Shown in pieces: positions 25,219 through 34,525 of a stretch of 64,000 nucleotides of DNA. The notes beneath the pieces were generated by a model, which made no database searches, had not been told where the DNA came from, and saw nothing but the letters and a program-made list of their open reading frames with translations. This stretch comes from Streptomyces sp. CMB-StM0423 (GTDB lineage Bacteria; Actinomycetota; Actinomycetes; Streptomycetales; Streptomycetaceae). The DNA is taken from the NCBI RefSeq assembly GCF_002847285.1, contig NZ_CP025407.1, positions 1,550,001 through 1,614,000 on the forward strand, written 5' to 3'. Position 1 is the stretch's first letter. The number at the start of each line of letters is the position of its first letter. A program made the position numbers and the translations under genes.

Positions 25219-27390
25219 TCAGACCCTGGCCTCTTCCCCGACCTCGGCCGGCGGTGGCGAGGTCGTCTCGGGTGCCTTGCGGCCGGGCATCCACCAGTTG
25301 GTCTTGCCGCACAGCTCCATCACCGCGGGCACGAGGATCATCCGCACGATGGTGGCGTCGATGAACACGGCGACGGCCATGCCCAGGCCGATCTGCTTGA
25401 CGGACACGTCGTGGCCGAGGAGTGAGGTGGTGAAGACGGCGATCATGATGGCCGCGGCGGCGGTGATGACCTTGGCGGTCCGCGCCAGCCCGCGGGTGAC
25501 GGCCGTCCTGGTGTCGCCGGTGCGCTCGTACTCCTCGCGGACCCGCGAGATCAGGAAGACCTCGTAGTCCATCGACAGGCCGAAGAGCACCGGGAACATC
25601 ATCATCGGCACCCAGGTGGTGATGGGCATGTCCGTCGGGAACCCGAGGGCGGAGCCCAGCCACCCCCACTGCACCACCGCGACCAGCACGCCGTACGCGG
25701 CGCCGATCGACAGCAGGTTCATCACGGCGGCCTGGAGGGCGATCGTCACCGACCGCACCAGCGCGACCAGCAGCACCAGCGACAGCACGATCACGACCGC
25801 GATCATGAACGGCAGCCGCGAACTCGTCTCCTCCGCGAAGTCGATCGCCCCGGCGTTCGGCCCGCCGACCTGGACGGCCTCGCCGCCGGGCGCCTTGGGC
25901 AGCACGTCGTCGCGGAGTTCGTGCACCAGGTCCGCGGTCTTCTCGTCCTGGTAGCCGGTCTCCGGGAAGGCCATGAAGGTGGCGGCCTCGCCGTCCTCGC
26001 TCACCCGCGGCTGCGTCACCTGCGCGATGCCCGGCGTGCCGTCGACCGCCGCGACGGCGGGGGTCAGGTCGCCGCCCGCGGCGTCGACCTCCGCGGCGAA
26101 GATCAGCGGTGCGCCGTAGCCGGGGCCGAAGCCCTCGGAGACGATCTCGTACGAGGTGTAGCTGCTCCGGTCGCGCGGCTGGACGCTGGCGTCCGGCAGG
26201 CTGAGCCGCATCGACAGCGCCGGCGCGGCGAGCACGAGCAGCCCGGCGACGGCCAGCACCGCGGCGGCCAGCGGCCGGCGCTGCACCACCCCGGCCCAGC
26301 GCTCCGCGGGGGTGCGGCGCTCGGTGTCCGCGTCGGAGCCGGCGCCCCGGGCCGTACGGCGGGGCAGCCGCAGGGAGTTGATCCGGTGCCCGGTGAAGCC
26401 GAGGAACGCCGGCAGCAGGGTCACCGCGGCGACCATCGTCACCAGCACCGTCAGGGACGCCGCGACGGCCACGCCGGTCATCAGCCGCTGCCCCATGGTG
26501 ACCAGGCCGAGCAGCGCGATCACCACGGTGGTGCCGGCGAAGAGCACGGCGCGGCCCGCGGTGGTGATGGCGCCGACGGTGGCGTCCTCGGGGCTCTCGC
26601 CGTTCTGCAGCTTCTCCTTGTAGCGGGTCACGATGAACAGCGCGTAGTCGATGCCCACGCCGAGCCCGATGAGCGCGGAGACCAGGACGGTGAAGTCCGG
26701 CGAGGGGACGATGTGCCCGACGATCTTCATGAGGGCGATGCCGCCGAGGATCGCCATCAGCGCGGTGACGATCGGCAGCCCCATCGCCACCAGCGAGCCG
26801 AAGGAGATGAAGAGGATGACCGCGGCGGCCAGCACGCCGACGCTCTCGGCGGGGCCCTGCTTGGGCGTCTCGGCCTTCTCCGCCTTGTCGCCGCCGAGCC
26901 CCAGCGTCACGCCCTCGCCGGAGGCGTCCTTGACGGTCGTCACCAGCGGCTTGACGTCGTCCTTCGTCGCCTCCTTGTCGGTGAGCGGGATGGTCGTACG
27001 GGCGATGCGGCGGTCCTCGGTGACCAGTTGGTCGTCGTCGTACGGCGACGTCACGGGCCCGGTGACCGGCGAGTCGGCGAGGTCGGCGACGACCTTCTCC
27101 ACCTTCTGCCGCACGGCCGGGTCGTCGACGCCCGCGCCCGCCTTGATCGCGAGGGTCAGGGTGTCGCCCTGCTCCTCGGGGAAGTGCTTCTCCATCAGGG
27201 CCTGCGCCCTGGCCGACCCCGAGTCCCCGCCGGAGAAGTCGTTGTCGGGGTCGGCCGCGAGGCCGAAGCCGGCGGCTGCCACGGCGATCACGCCGACGAT
27301 CCAGGTCAGCAGGACCAGGCGGCGGCGCCGGTGACAGAACCGGGCCAGCCTCGCCAGGGCGCCGTCCGGGCGGGCGGTCTCGGTGGGCAT
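25219..27390 (-). CDS. MMPL/RND-family exporter
   Basis: A 723-residue MMPL-family permease with two repeats, each an extracytoplasmic loop plus a bundle of helices, about 12 transmembrane segments in all. Typical motifs are GLGVGIDYALFIVTRYKE in the first repeat and MFPVLFGLSMDYEVFLISRVREEY in the second, with the Asp-Tyr pairs used for proton coupling. Relatives export lipids, antibiotics or siderophores. Two ATGs (27393, 27390) follow GAGGAG; the second has better spacing. A two-component-type operator lies 94 bp upstream. It is probably the exporter or self-resistance pump for the cluster product (inference). Confidence 0.88.
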   Translation of the reverse strand: MPTETARPDGALARLARFCHRRRRLVLLTWIVGVIAVAAAGFGLAADPDNDFSGGDSGSARAQALMEKHFPEEQGDTLTLAIKAGAGVDDPAVRQKVEKVVADLADSPVTGPVTSPYDDDQLVTEDRRIARTTIPLTDKEATKDDVKPLVTTVKDASGEGVTLGLGGDKAEKAETPKQGPAESVGVLAAAVILFISFGSLVAMGLPIVTALMAILGGIALMKIVGHIVPSPDFTVLVSALIGLGVGIDYALFIVTRYKEKLQNGESPEDATVGAITTAGRAVLFAGTTVVIALLGLVTMGQRLMTGVAVAASLTVLVTMVAAVTLLPAFLGFTGHRINSLRLPRRTARGAGSDADTERRTPAERWAGVVQRRPLAAAVLAVAGLLVLAAPALSMRLSLPDASVQPRDRSSYTSYEIVSEGFGPGYGAPLIFAAEVDAAGGDLTPAVAAVDGTPGIAQVTQPRVSEDGEAATFMAFPETGYQDEKTADLVHELRDDVLPKAPGGEAVQVGGPNAGAIDFAEETSSRLPFMIAVVIVLSLVLLVALVRSVTIALQAAVMNLLSIGAAYGVLVAVVQWGWLGSALGFPTDMPITTWVPMMMFPVLFGLSMDYEVFLISRVREEYERTGDTRTAVTRGLARTAKVITAAAAIMIAVFTTSLLGHDVSVKQIGLGMAVAVFIDATIVRMILVPAVMELCGKTNWWMPGRKAPETTSPPPAEVGEEARV

Positions 27391-27483
27391 CATCGTCTCC
27401 TCGGGTCTGGTGCGGTGCACCCCTCATCCTCGGGACGGGGATCACCGGAGTCGACGTACAGACGCAGGCACTCCGCGGGCCGC

Positions 27484-27503
27484 ACTACCGCAGCCGCGGT
27501 ACT
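27484..27503. promoter_or_regulatory. Two-component-type operator, copy 2
   Basis: ACTACCG-N6-CGGTACT lies 94 bp upstream of the MMPL start. It has the same spacing as the histidine kinase promoter site, with one mismatch in the right arm. Confidence 0.5.
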
Positions 27504-27579
27504 CCTCTTGCAGTACATGTCAATCGAAGGGAGCAGTCGTCCCGGCCGCGGACCGGTCCGGGAGATCCTGCCGACCGGG

Positions 27580-27978
27580 CTACGCGGACACCGCGCGGCG
27601 GGCGCGGGCCAGCGCCAGGCCGCCGAGGGCCAGTCCGGCGACGCCGAGGACCAGGGCCACGATCGCGCCGCCCCGGCCGGAGCCCGAGCCGACGCCGTCG
27701 GAGCCGGCGAGCGCCACCGCGCCGATGACGACGCCGGCCACCGACGCCACCACGGACACCAGCGGCCACCGCGGTCCCGCGCCCAGCTTGCGCGCCAGCG
27801 CGAGCCCGCCGAGGACCACGCCGATCAGCCCCAGGACCGCCGCGGCCGTGGCCGGGCCGCGGCCCTGGCCGTCGTCGCTCTCGGCCGCGACCGCGACCCG
27901 CGCGGCCGCCGGCGCCGCGGACACGAGGACGGCGAGTACGGCGGTCGCGGCGGCAGTGGACAGGTGACGGACGGACAT
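27580..27978 (-). CDS. DUF6223-like small membrane protein
   Basis: A 132-residue protein: a signal-like N-terminal helix (MSVRHLSTAAATAV), then three hydrophobic helices separated by short Gly/Arg-rich loops. The middle and last helices repeat the pattern GLxGxVxGGLALAR (residues 52-66 and 113-127). This fits the DUF6223 family common in Streptomyces; function unknown. AAGGGG precedes ATG 27978. It is divergent from the MFS gene, with a shared operator between them. Confidence 0.7.
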   Translation of the reverse strand: MSVRHLSTAAATAVLAVLVSAAPAAARVAVAAESDDGQGRGPATAAAVLGLIGVVLGGLALARKLGAGPRWPLVSVVASVAGVVIGAVALAGSDGVGSGSGRGGAIVALVLGVAGLALGGLALARARRAVSA

Positions 27979-28067
27979 CGGGGACCCCTTCGGTCGCACG
28001 GCGGTTGGCGGCGTCAGCGTACGAACCGGCCGGGCCCCCTGGCGTCCTCCAGACGCGGCCGGTTTCG

Positions 28068-28087
28068 GCTACCGCCGCGGCGGTAGC
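28068..28087. promoter_or_regulatory. Two-component-type operator, copy 3 (perfect palindrome)
   Basis: GCTACCG-N6-CGGTAGC is a perfect 20-bp palindrome, 90 bp from the DUF6223 start and 139 bp from the MFS start. A further half-site GCTACCGCGG lies at about 28121. Confidence 0.6.
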
Positions 28088-28225
28088 GGCGGCCGGTGAC
28101 GTCTGCGGCCACAGCACCCGGCTACCGCGGCCGCAGCACCGCGCGCCCCCGCACACCGCGGGGTTTCTCCGAATGGCGTCGAAACGCCCTGGAACTGCCC
28201 CGCCACCCCGGCGTTAGCTGCGGCC

Positions 28226-29494
28226 ATGGCTTCCAAGGTGAGTTCCTCTCCGCAGGCGCGGGGCGCGGGATGGCTGCTGTGCCTGATGTTCGCCACCTTC
28301 GTCATCGGCACGGACGACTTCGTCATCGCGGGCGTGCTCCCGGACATCGCCGCCGACCTCGACGTGAGCGAGGCCGCCGCCGGGCAGTTGGTGACGGTCT
28401 TCTCGGTCACCTTCGCGGTGACCGCGCCCGTGCTGGCCGTGGCCACCGCGCGGCTGCCCCGCAAGACCCTGATCGTCGGCGGCCTTTCGGCCTTCGCCGT
28501 GGCCAACACCGCCACCGCGCTGGCCCCGAACTACGCGACCCTCATGGGCGCCCGCGTGCTGACCGCGCTGATCGCCGCCACCGTCTCCCCCGCCGCCTTC
28601 GCCGCGGCGGCGCGGCTGGCGGCGCCCGAGCGGATGGGCCGGGCCATCGGCACGGTCGCGGCGGGGCTGACGCTCTCGCTCTTCACCGCCGTGCCCGCGG
28701 GCACGCTGCTCGGCGAGGCATTCGGCTGGCGGTCGACGTTCGTGGCGGTCGCGGTGGCCACCGCGCTGGTGGCGGCGGCGTCCGCCGCGGCGCTGCCCCG
28801 GCTGTCCGGGGCGCTGCAGCTCGGCGTACGGGGGCAGTTGCGGATCCTGGGCCGCCCGGCGGTCCTGCTCTGCGCCGCCGGCACCGTGGTCTGCGCCGGC
28901 AGCGGTCTGATGGTCTACACCTACGTCGCGCCCCTGACCCGGGACCTCACCGGCCGCGGCGGCGGCGTGCTGGCCCTGTTCATCGCCGTGGTCGGCGTCG
29001 CCGGGGCGGTCGGCACCGGCGCGGGCGCGCTGCTGACGGACCGCTGGGGCCCGGACCGTACGCTGCGCGCGTCGGTCGCCGGCGTCGTGGCCGCGACCGC
29101 GCTGCTGGCCGTCATCGGGGCGACCGGCCGGACGGCGCCGGTGTGGCTGGTGGCGCTCAACCTGGCGGTGTGGGGCTGCGCGGCGTGGAGCTTCACCCCG
29201 CCGACGAACACCCGGATCCTGCAACTCGCGGGCGAGGCGGGCACGGAGGCGGTGGCGCTCAATACCAGCGGGCTGTACGTGGGCGTCGCGCTGGCCGGCG
29301 CGGGCGGCGGCGCGGCGCTGGCCGTCTCCGACGGCACCGGGGTGGCGGTCACGGCGACGGCGGTGGGGCTGGTCGCGTACGCGGTGACGGCGCTGGCGAT
29401 CCGCCGCCACCCGGCGGGCGTGCCGGACCCGGCGGCGCGGCCGCCCGCCCCCGTGCCCGTACCCCCGCGCCCGCAGGCCGGGGAAATACCGTGA
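28226..29494 (+). CDS. MFS drug/sugar efflux transporter (DHA1 type)
   Basis: A 422-residue protein with 12 predicted transmembrane helices. Helix 1 reads LLCLMFATFVIGTDDFVIAGVLPDIAADLDVSEAAAGQLVTVFS, typical of AraJ/YdhP-like DHA1 exporters; the loop-2/3 motif is RLPRKTLIVGG and helix 5 holds GTLLGEAFGWRSTF. The C-terminal 25 residues are a Pro-rich tail. No clear ribosome site precedes the ATG, so the mRNA may be leaderless or the start slightly different. Its operator, shared with the kinase and MMPL genes, suggests it belongs to the same response as the biosynthetic cluster; the substrate is unknown. Confidence 0.82.
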   Translation: MASKVSSSPQARGAGWLLCLMFATFVIGTDDFVIAGVLPDIAADLDVSEAAAGQLVTVFSVTFAVTAPVLAVATARLPRKTLIVGGLSAFAVANTATALAPNYATLMGARVLTALIAATVSPAAFAAAARLAAPERMGRAIGTVAAGLTLSLFTAVPAGTLLGEAFGWRSTFVAVAVATALVAAASAAALPRLSGALQLGVRGQLRILGRPAVLLCAAGTVVCAGSGLMVYTYVAPLTRDLTGRGGGVLALFIAVVGVAGAVGTGAGALLTDRWGPDRTLRASVAGVVAATALLAVIGATGRTAPVWLVALNLAVWGCAAWSFTPPTNTRILQLAGEAGTEAVALNTSGLYVGVALAGAGGGAALAVSDGTGVAVTATAVGLVAYAVTALAIRRHPAGVPDPAARPPAPVPVPPRPQAGEIP

Positions 29495-29587
29495 ACGCGG
29501 GATGAGCCCGCAGCCCGGGACCGGGGTACGGTCGGGGCACCGGCTGTCCCCGGCCCCCGGGGGTCGACGGCATCCCCGCGCCCGCGT

Positions 29588-30340
29588 TCAGCGGTCGCTC
29601 GCCGTGATCCGCCACGGGCCCCACCACCCGGTCGCGCCCTGTCCGCGCTCCCGCTCCGCGCGGGAGTAGCGGGCGAGGTCGCGGGCCGAGAAGAGGGCCA
29701 TCCCCGCGTGGAAGCCGGTCACCGGCACCGGCACCCGCGCCCAGTAGGCCAGCCGCCCGTCGACGTACCACTCCACCTCGGACGTCCCGGCCCGGTAGCC
29801 GACCCCGTAGCGGTGCGCCTGCCCGGGTTCCGTGGGCACGTCCATGACGACGCGGTGGATGTAGTGGTCCTCGGGGCGGCTCACCCCGGGGATCACCAGC
29901 CGCTCGACGACCGCGTACACCGTGTCGTTGGTGGCGGCGGCGTTGATGACGACGCCCGTCCCCAGATCGAAGAGGTTGACGGTGCCGAAGGCGTCGAGCA
30001 GGTCGTACGGCACCTGCCCGTAGGTCCGCACCGCCATCTCCACCTCGAACGCCAGCCGCCCCCCGGCCGGCACGTCGAACCGCCGCACCGACCGGTACAT
30101 CTGCTTGGCGTTGTTGCGCCGCGGGTCGGTGTCGTGGAAGCGGGTGAACGGGTTGACGGTCAGCGTCAGCCGCCCGTCCCCGGTGCGGACCCGGGCGTTG
30201 TCGTCCCGGTACTCGTGCCGTACGCCCCCGGCCCCCGTCATCTCCATGACCCGCCAGCGGGCCGGGTCGAGGGCGCCGCGGGTGAAGTCGTCGTAGGTCC
30301 ACGTGCTCGCCACGGATGCGGAAGTCATACGACCCACCAT
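29588..30340 (-). CDS. DUF6081-like lectin/glycanase-fold protein of unknown function
   Basis: A 250-residue protein without a signal peptide or membrane segment. Its pattern of short beta strands ([18 protein letters not shown] at the start, [31 protein letters not shown] near the end) resembles a GH16/concanavalin-type sandwich and I believe it matches DUF6081. I see no glycanase catalytic motif. Two in-frame ATGs (30340, 30328) exist; neither has a strong ribosome site. The neighbours do not explain it. Confidence 0.6.
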   Translation of the reverse strand: MVGRMTSASVASTWTYDDFTRGALDPARWRVMEMTGAGGVRHEYRDDNARVRTGDGRLTLTVNPFTRFHDTDPRRNNAKQMYRSVRRFDVPAGGRLAFEVEMAVRTYGQVPYDLLDAFGTVNLFDLGTGVVINAAATNDTVYAVVERLVIPGVSRPEDHYIHRVVMDVPTEPGQAHRYGVGYRAGTSEVEWYVDGRLAYWARVPVPVTGFHAGMALFSARDLARYSRAERERGQGATGWWGPWRITASDR

Positions 30341-30424
30341 CGGCGCGCCCGCGCGGCCCGGAACATCCCGGATTCACGCGGTCCGCCCGCCCTCCGACGC
30401 CAATTCCCGCCGGCGGGGCGGCGG

Positions 30425-31465
30425 TCAGCCGGTCTCCGGGAAGTGGCAGGCGGCCTCCCTGGTGCCGCCGCCGGCGCGCTCCAGCACCGGGCGCTCCGTC
30501 CGGCACACGTCCTGCGCCTTCGGGCAGCGCGGGTGGAACGCGCAGCCGCCCGGCGGCGCGGCGGGGCTGGGCAGGTCGCCCTTGAGGACGATGCGTTCGC
30601 GGGTGCGCTCCACCGCCGGGTCCGGCACCGGTACCGCGGAGAGCAGCGCGCGGGTGTACGGGTGGGCGGGGCGGGCGTAGACCTCGTCGCGGTCGCCCAG
30701 CTCCACGATCCGGCCCAGGTACATCACCGCGACGCGGTCGCAGACCCGCTTGACCACCGACAGGTCGTGGGCGATGAAGAGGTAGGCGAGGCCCAGTTCG
30801 CGGCGGAGGCGTTCCATCAGGTTGACGATCTGGGCCTGGATGGAGACGTCGAGCGCGGACACCGGCTCGTCGGCGACGATCAGCCGCGGCCTGGTCGCCA
30901 GCGCCCGGGCGATGGCGATGCGCTGCGCCTGGCCGCCGGAGAACTGGTGCGGGTAGCGCTCCAGATGCTCGGCGCCGAGCCCGACCTGCGCCAGCAGTTC
31001 CGCGGCCCGCAAGCGCGCCGCGCGCGGTTCCGTGCCCTGGACGACCATCGGGTCGGTGAGCGTGCGGAGCACCCGGTGGCGGGGGTTGAGCGAGGAGAGG
31101 GGGTCCTGGAAGACCATCTGGACGTGGCGGCGCACCGGGCGCAGCGCGCGCTGCCCGAGGTGGGTGATGTCCGTACCGTCGAACGTCACGGAGCCCCCGG
31201 TCGGCTCCAGCAGCCGGACGAGCATCCGGCCGGTGGTGGACTTGCCGCAGCCCGACTCCCCCACCAGGCCCAGGGTCTCGCCCGCCCGCAGGTCGAAGCC
31301 GACGCCGTCCACCGCCCGTACGGCGGGGGCGGCACGGCCGGTGCGGGTGCGCCGGCCGGGGAAGGTCTTGACGAGGTTGCGGGCCGACAGCAGCGGCTCG
31401 CCCGCGGCCGGGCGCGGGCCCGCCTTGGTGAGCGCCGCGGGCCCGGCCTCGGGGGTGGACGTCAT
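30425..31465 (-). CDS. dppF: Peptide ABC importer ATPase (OppF/DppF type)
   Basis: A 346-residue ABC ATPase. Walker A is GESGCGKST, the Q-loop [16 protein letters not shown], signature QFSGGQAQR and Walker [14 protein letters not shown]. The oligopeptide/dipeptide C-terminal domain carries the expected Cys-rich [15 protein letters not shown], which in this family can bind an iron-sulfur cluster. The ATG has GGAAGGAA upstream and overlaps the DppD stop (ATGA). It is last in a five-gene operon with substrate-binding protein, two permeases and two ATPases. A peptide substrate is likely, and collagen-derived peptides are suggested by the neighbouring collagenase. Confidence 0.92.
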   Translation of the reverse strand: MTSTPEAGPAALTKAGPRPAAGEPLLSARNLVKTFPGRRTRTGRAAPAVRAVDGVGFDLRAGETLGLVGESGCGKSTTGRMLVRLLEPTGGSVTFDGTDITHLGQRALRPVRRHVQMVFQDPLSSLNPRHRVLRTLTDPMVVQGTEPRAARLRAAELLAQVGLGAEHLERYPHQFSGGQAQRIAIARALATRPRLIVADEPVSALDVSIQAQIVNLMERLRRELGLAYLFIAHDLSVVKRVCDRVAVMYLGRIVELGDRDEVYARPAHPYTRALLSAVPVPDPAVERTRERIVLKGDLPSPAAPPGGCAFHPRCPKAQDVCRTERPVLERAGGGTREAACHFPETG

Positions 31466-32565
31466 CGGGTTCCTTCCGGTGCGGGGGTCGGGGCGGGCAC
31501 GGCGGCGGGGCCGTCCCGGCGCCCGGACGGGGCCGCGGCCAGCGGCAGATGGCAGGACGCCAGCCGCCCCGGCCGCAGCGGTACGAGCTCTGGCCGCGTC
31601 CCCTCGCAGCGTGCGCGTACGTCGTCCGCCGCCTCGGCGGCGCGGAAGCAGCGCGGCGCGAACGCGCAGCCGGGTCCCGGGGCGAGCAGCGAGGGCGGGC
31701 TGCCGGGGATGGTGTGCAGCGGCACGCCCGGGTCGTCGTCGAGCCGCGGCAGCGAGTCGAGCAGCCCGCGCGTGTACGGGTGCGCGGGGGCGGCGAACAG
31801 CTCCTCCACCGGCGCCTGTTCGGCAGGCCGGCCCGCGTACATCACCAGGACCTCGTGCGCCACGCGCGCGACCACCCCCAGGTCGTGGGTGATCATCACG
31901 ACGCCGAGGCCGCGCTCGGCCTGGATCCGGGCGATCAGCTCCAGGATCTGCGCCTGCACGGTGACGTCGAGCGCGGTGGTCGGCTCGTCGGCGATGAGCA
32001 GGTCGGGCTCGCACGCCAGCGCCATGGCGATCATGACCCGCTGGCGCATGCCGCCGGAGAACCGGTGCGGGTGATCCGCGGCCCGGCGCGCGGGCTCGGG
32101 GATGCCGACCTCGCCGAGCATCTCCACCGCCCGGCTGCGGGCGGCGCGGCGGCCCGCGCCGAAGTGCACGCGGTACGCCTCGGCGATCTGCTCGCCGACC
32201 GTGTAGTAGGGGTGCAGGCTGGACATCGGGTCCTGGAAGATCATCGCCATCCGGCGGCCGCGCAGCCGCGCCAGTTCCCGGTCGGCGAGGCCGCTCAGCT
32301 CACGGCCCGCGAGCGCGACCGACCCGCTGACCTCGGCGCCGCGGTGCAGCCCCATCACGGCCAGGGAGGTCACGGACTTCCCGGAGCCGGACTCGCCGAC
32401 GATGCCGAGGGTGCGGCCGGCCCGTACGGTGAAGTCGATGCCGTCGACGGCCCGTACGGGCCCGGCGGCGGTCGGGAAGGTGACCTTCAGGTCGCGCACG
32501 CGCAGCAGCTGCGGCTCGCCGGCGGGGCCGCCGGGGGTGGCGGGGGTGGTGTCGTCAGCGGTCAT
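31462..32565 (-). CDS. dppD: Peptide ABC importer ATPase (OppD/DppD type)
   Basis: A 367-residue ABC ATPase with Walker [11 protein letters not shown]-loop [21 protein letters not shown], signature RFSGGMRQR, Walker [13 protein letters not shown] and a terminal oligopeptide domain [22 protein letters not shown]. It follows the permease stop by 2 bases and overlaps the start of DppF. It works with DppF as the ATPase heterodimer of the importer. Confidence 0.92.
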   Translation of the reverse strand: MTADDTTPATPGGPAGEPQLLRVRDLKVTFPTAAGPVRAVDGIDFTVRAGRTLGIVGESGSGKSVTSLAVMGLHRGAEVSGSVALAGRELSGLADRELARLRGRRMAMIFQDPMSSLHPYYTVGEQIAEAYRVHFGAGRRAARSRAVEMLGEVGIPEPARRAADHPHRFSGGMRQRVMIAMALACEPDLLIADEPTTALDVTVQAQILELIARIQAERGLGVVMITHDLGVVARVAHEVLVMYAGRPAEQAPVEELFAAPAHPYTRGLLDSLPRLDDDPGVPLHTIPGSPPSLLAPGPGCAFAPRCFRAAEAADDVRARCEGTRPELVPLRPGRLASCHLPLAAAPSGRRDGPAAVPAPTPAPEGTR

Positions 32566-32567
32566 GT

Positions 32568-33554
32568 TCAGTACCTCACCCTCGGGTCGACGACCGCGTA
32601 GAGGATGTCCACGACGAGGTTCGCCGCCACGATGAAGAAGGCCGCCAGCAGCGTGACCCCGAGGATCACCGGCTGGTCGGAGCGCTGGAGGGCGTCGAAG
32701 AAGAGCCTGCCGACGCCCGGGATGCCGAAGATGCTCTCGGTGATCACGGCGCCGGCGAGCAGCCCGCCGAGGTCCATGCCGAAGATGGTCAGCACCGGGG
32801 TCATGCCGGAGCGCAGCCCGTGCTTGACCACGACGACGGACTCGGGCATGCCCTTGGCGCGCGCGGTGCGGATGTAGGGCTGGGCCATGGCCTCGATCAT
32901 CGAACTGCGGCTCTGCCGGGCGTACATCGCGGCGTACAGCAGCGCCAGCGCGGTCCACGGCAGCAGCAGGTTCGCGGCCCAGTCGAGCGGATCGTCGGTC
33001 AGGGCGGCGTACTCGGGATACGGCAGCACGCCGGCGACGCGGACGACGCCGTGGATGAGCATGACGGCGGTGAAGTACACCGGCAGCGAGGCGGCGGCCA
33101 CGGCGCCGACCATCAGGGTGCGGTCGGTGCGCGTGCCCTTGCGCAGGGCGGCGGCGATGCCCGTGCCGAGGCCGAGGACCAGCCACATGAGCGCGGCGCC
33201 GAAGGCCAGCGACGCCGAGACCGGCAGCCGGTCGGTGAGCAGGTCCCACACCGGCAGCGAGTACTCGTAGGAGTAGCCGAAGCAGGGGAAGCCGCACTGG
33301 AGCGCGTGCGGTCCCCCGCCCAGCTCGCGGCCCGCGAAGATCCCGGTGAGGTAGTCGGTGAACTGGCGCCACAGCGGCTGGTCGAGCCCCATGGAGTGGC
33401 GCACCTCGGCGAGCCGCTCCGGCGTGCAGGTCTTGCCGCAGGCGGCCGCGGCGGGGTCGGCGGGCAGCAGGTAGAAGATGGTGAAGGTGACGAGGCAGAT
33501 GGCCAGCAGGACGCCGGCGACGCCCACGAGCCGGCGGGCGAGGTAGAGGATCAC
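32568..33554 (-). CDS. dppB: Peptide ABC importer permease (OppB/DppB type)
   Basis: A 328-residue inner-membrane permease. The N-terminus MILYLARRLVGVAGVLLAICLVTF is typical of DppB, followed by an extracytoplasmic loop and five more helices. The ATPase-contact EAA loop reads PYIRTARAKGMPESVVVVKHGLRSGM, and GRLFFDALQRSDQPVILG ends the core. The loop has two cysteine pairs (CGKTC, CGFPC), which could form disulfides. The GTG start overlaps the DppC stop by 4 bases. Confidence 0.92.
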   Translation of the reverse strand: MILYLARRLVGVAGVLLAICLVTFTIFYLLPADPAAAACGKTCTPERLAEVRHSMGLDQPLWRQFTDYLTGIFAGRELGGGPHALQCGFPCFGYSYEYSLPVWDLLTDRLPVSASLAFGAALMWLVLGLGTGIAAALRKGTRTDRTLMVGAVAAASLPVYFTAVMLIHGVVRVAGVLPYPEYAALTDDPLDWAANLLLPWTALALLYAAMYARQSRSSMIEAMAQPYIRTARAKGMPESVVVVKHGLRSGMTPVLTIFGMDLGGLLAGAVITESIFGIPGVGRLFFDALQRSDQPVILGVTLLAAFFIVAANLVVDILYAVVDPRVRY

Positions 33555-34525
33555 GCGCGGTCTCCCCGGGGGTCGAGGGTCTCCCGGAGCGTGTCGGCGA
33601 GGACGGTGAACGCCAGCACGGCCAGGAAGAGGAAGGCGCTGGGGATGACGAAGTACATGGGGTCGGTCTCGTAGAAGGAGACGGCCTCGGAGATCATCTG
33701 CCCCCAGGAGGAGGTCGGCGGCTGCACGCCCACGCCGAGGAAGCTGAGCGCGGCCTCGGTGCTGATCATCCCGGGGATCAGCAGGGTGGTGTACGCGATG
33801 ACGGGCCCCGAGACGTTCGGCAGGATCTCCCGGGTGACGATCCGCCAGGCCCCGAACCCGCCGGCGCGGGCGGCGTCGACGTACTCGCGGTGCTTGACGG
33901 ACAGCGTCTCACCGCGCACCACGCGGGCGATGCCGGGCCAGCCGAAGATGCCGATGACACCGGTCATCAGCAGCACCCGGTCGACGTCCTGGGCCACCGA
34001 CATCATCGCGATCATGAAGATGAGCGAGGGGAAGGACATCGTGAGGTCCATCAGCCGGCTGAGCACGGTGTCGGTCCGGCCGCCGAAGTAGCCGGCCGCG
34101 ATGCCCGCGGCGGTGCCGACGACGACCACGATGGCGGTGGCCGCGAAGGAGATGAACAGGGAGACCTGGCCGCCGTGGACGACCCGGGCGAACAGGTCCC
34201 GGCCGGTGACCGGTTCCACGCCCAGCCAGTGCTCCGCGCTGATCCCGCCGAGCGCGCCCTTGGGCAGGCCGCCGAGGTACGGGTCGACGGCGGTCTTGTC
34301 GAACTCGGTCGGGGACCAGCCGCCGAGCGCGCTGAGCAGCGGCGCGGCGGCGGCCATGACGACGAGCAGGGCGACGACGACGAGGGCCGCGAAGGCGCCG
34401 CGGTCGCCGCGTACCGCGTGCCACGCCAGCCGCCAGGGGCCCCGGCCGGCCTCGTCCTCCGGGCCGGCCTCGGCCCCGGCGCTCCCGGACCGCGGCCGCC
34501 CGGAGCCCTTGCGGAGTACCGTCAT
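33551..34525 (-). CDS. dppC: Peptide ABC importer permease (OppC/DppC type)
   Basis: A 324-residue permease: a hydrophilic N-terminal tail of about 40 residues, then six transmembrane helices. The OppC N-terminal motif is HWLGVEPVTGRDLFARVVHGGQVSL, the EAA loop is REYVDAARAGGFGAWRIVTREILPNV, and STEAALSFLGVGVQPPTSSWGQMI is typical of the family. It pairs with DppB. The ATG overlaps the binding-protein stop by 4 bases. Confidence 0.92.
   Translation of the reverse strand: MTVLRKGSGRPRSGSAGAEAGPEDEAGRGPWRLAWHAVRGDRGAFAALVVVALLVVMAAAAPLLSALGGWSPTEFDKTAVDPYLGGLPKGALGGISAEHWLGVEPVTGRDLFARVVHGGQVSLFISFAATAIVVVVGTAAGIAAGYFGGRTDTVLSRLMDLTMSFPSLIFMIAMMSVAQDVDRVLLMTGVIGIFGWPGIARVVRGETLSVKHREYVDAARAGGFGAWRIVTREILPNVSGPVIAYTTLLIPGMISTEAALSFLGVGVQPPTSSWGQMISEAVSFYETDPMYFVIPSAFLFLAVLAFTVLADTLRETLDPRGDRA

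Noticed and set aside
25000..27445. Extension of the second LuxR gene upstream through the MMPL gene as one 1536-codon frame
   Set aside because: The upstream part is an out-of-frame shadow of the MMPL permease. The LuxR protein starts naturally at ATG 24925.
28121..28140. Another full two-component operator upstream of the MFS gene
   Set aside because: Only the left half GCTACCG is intact. The right half reads CAGCACC, so I counted it as a half-site only.
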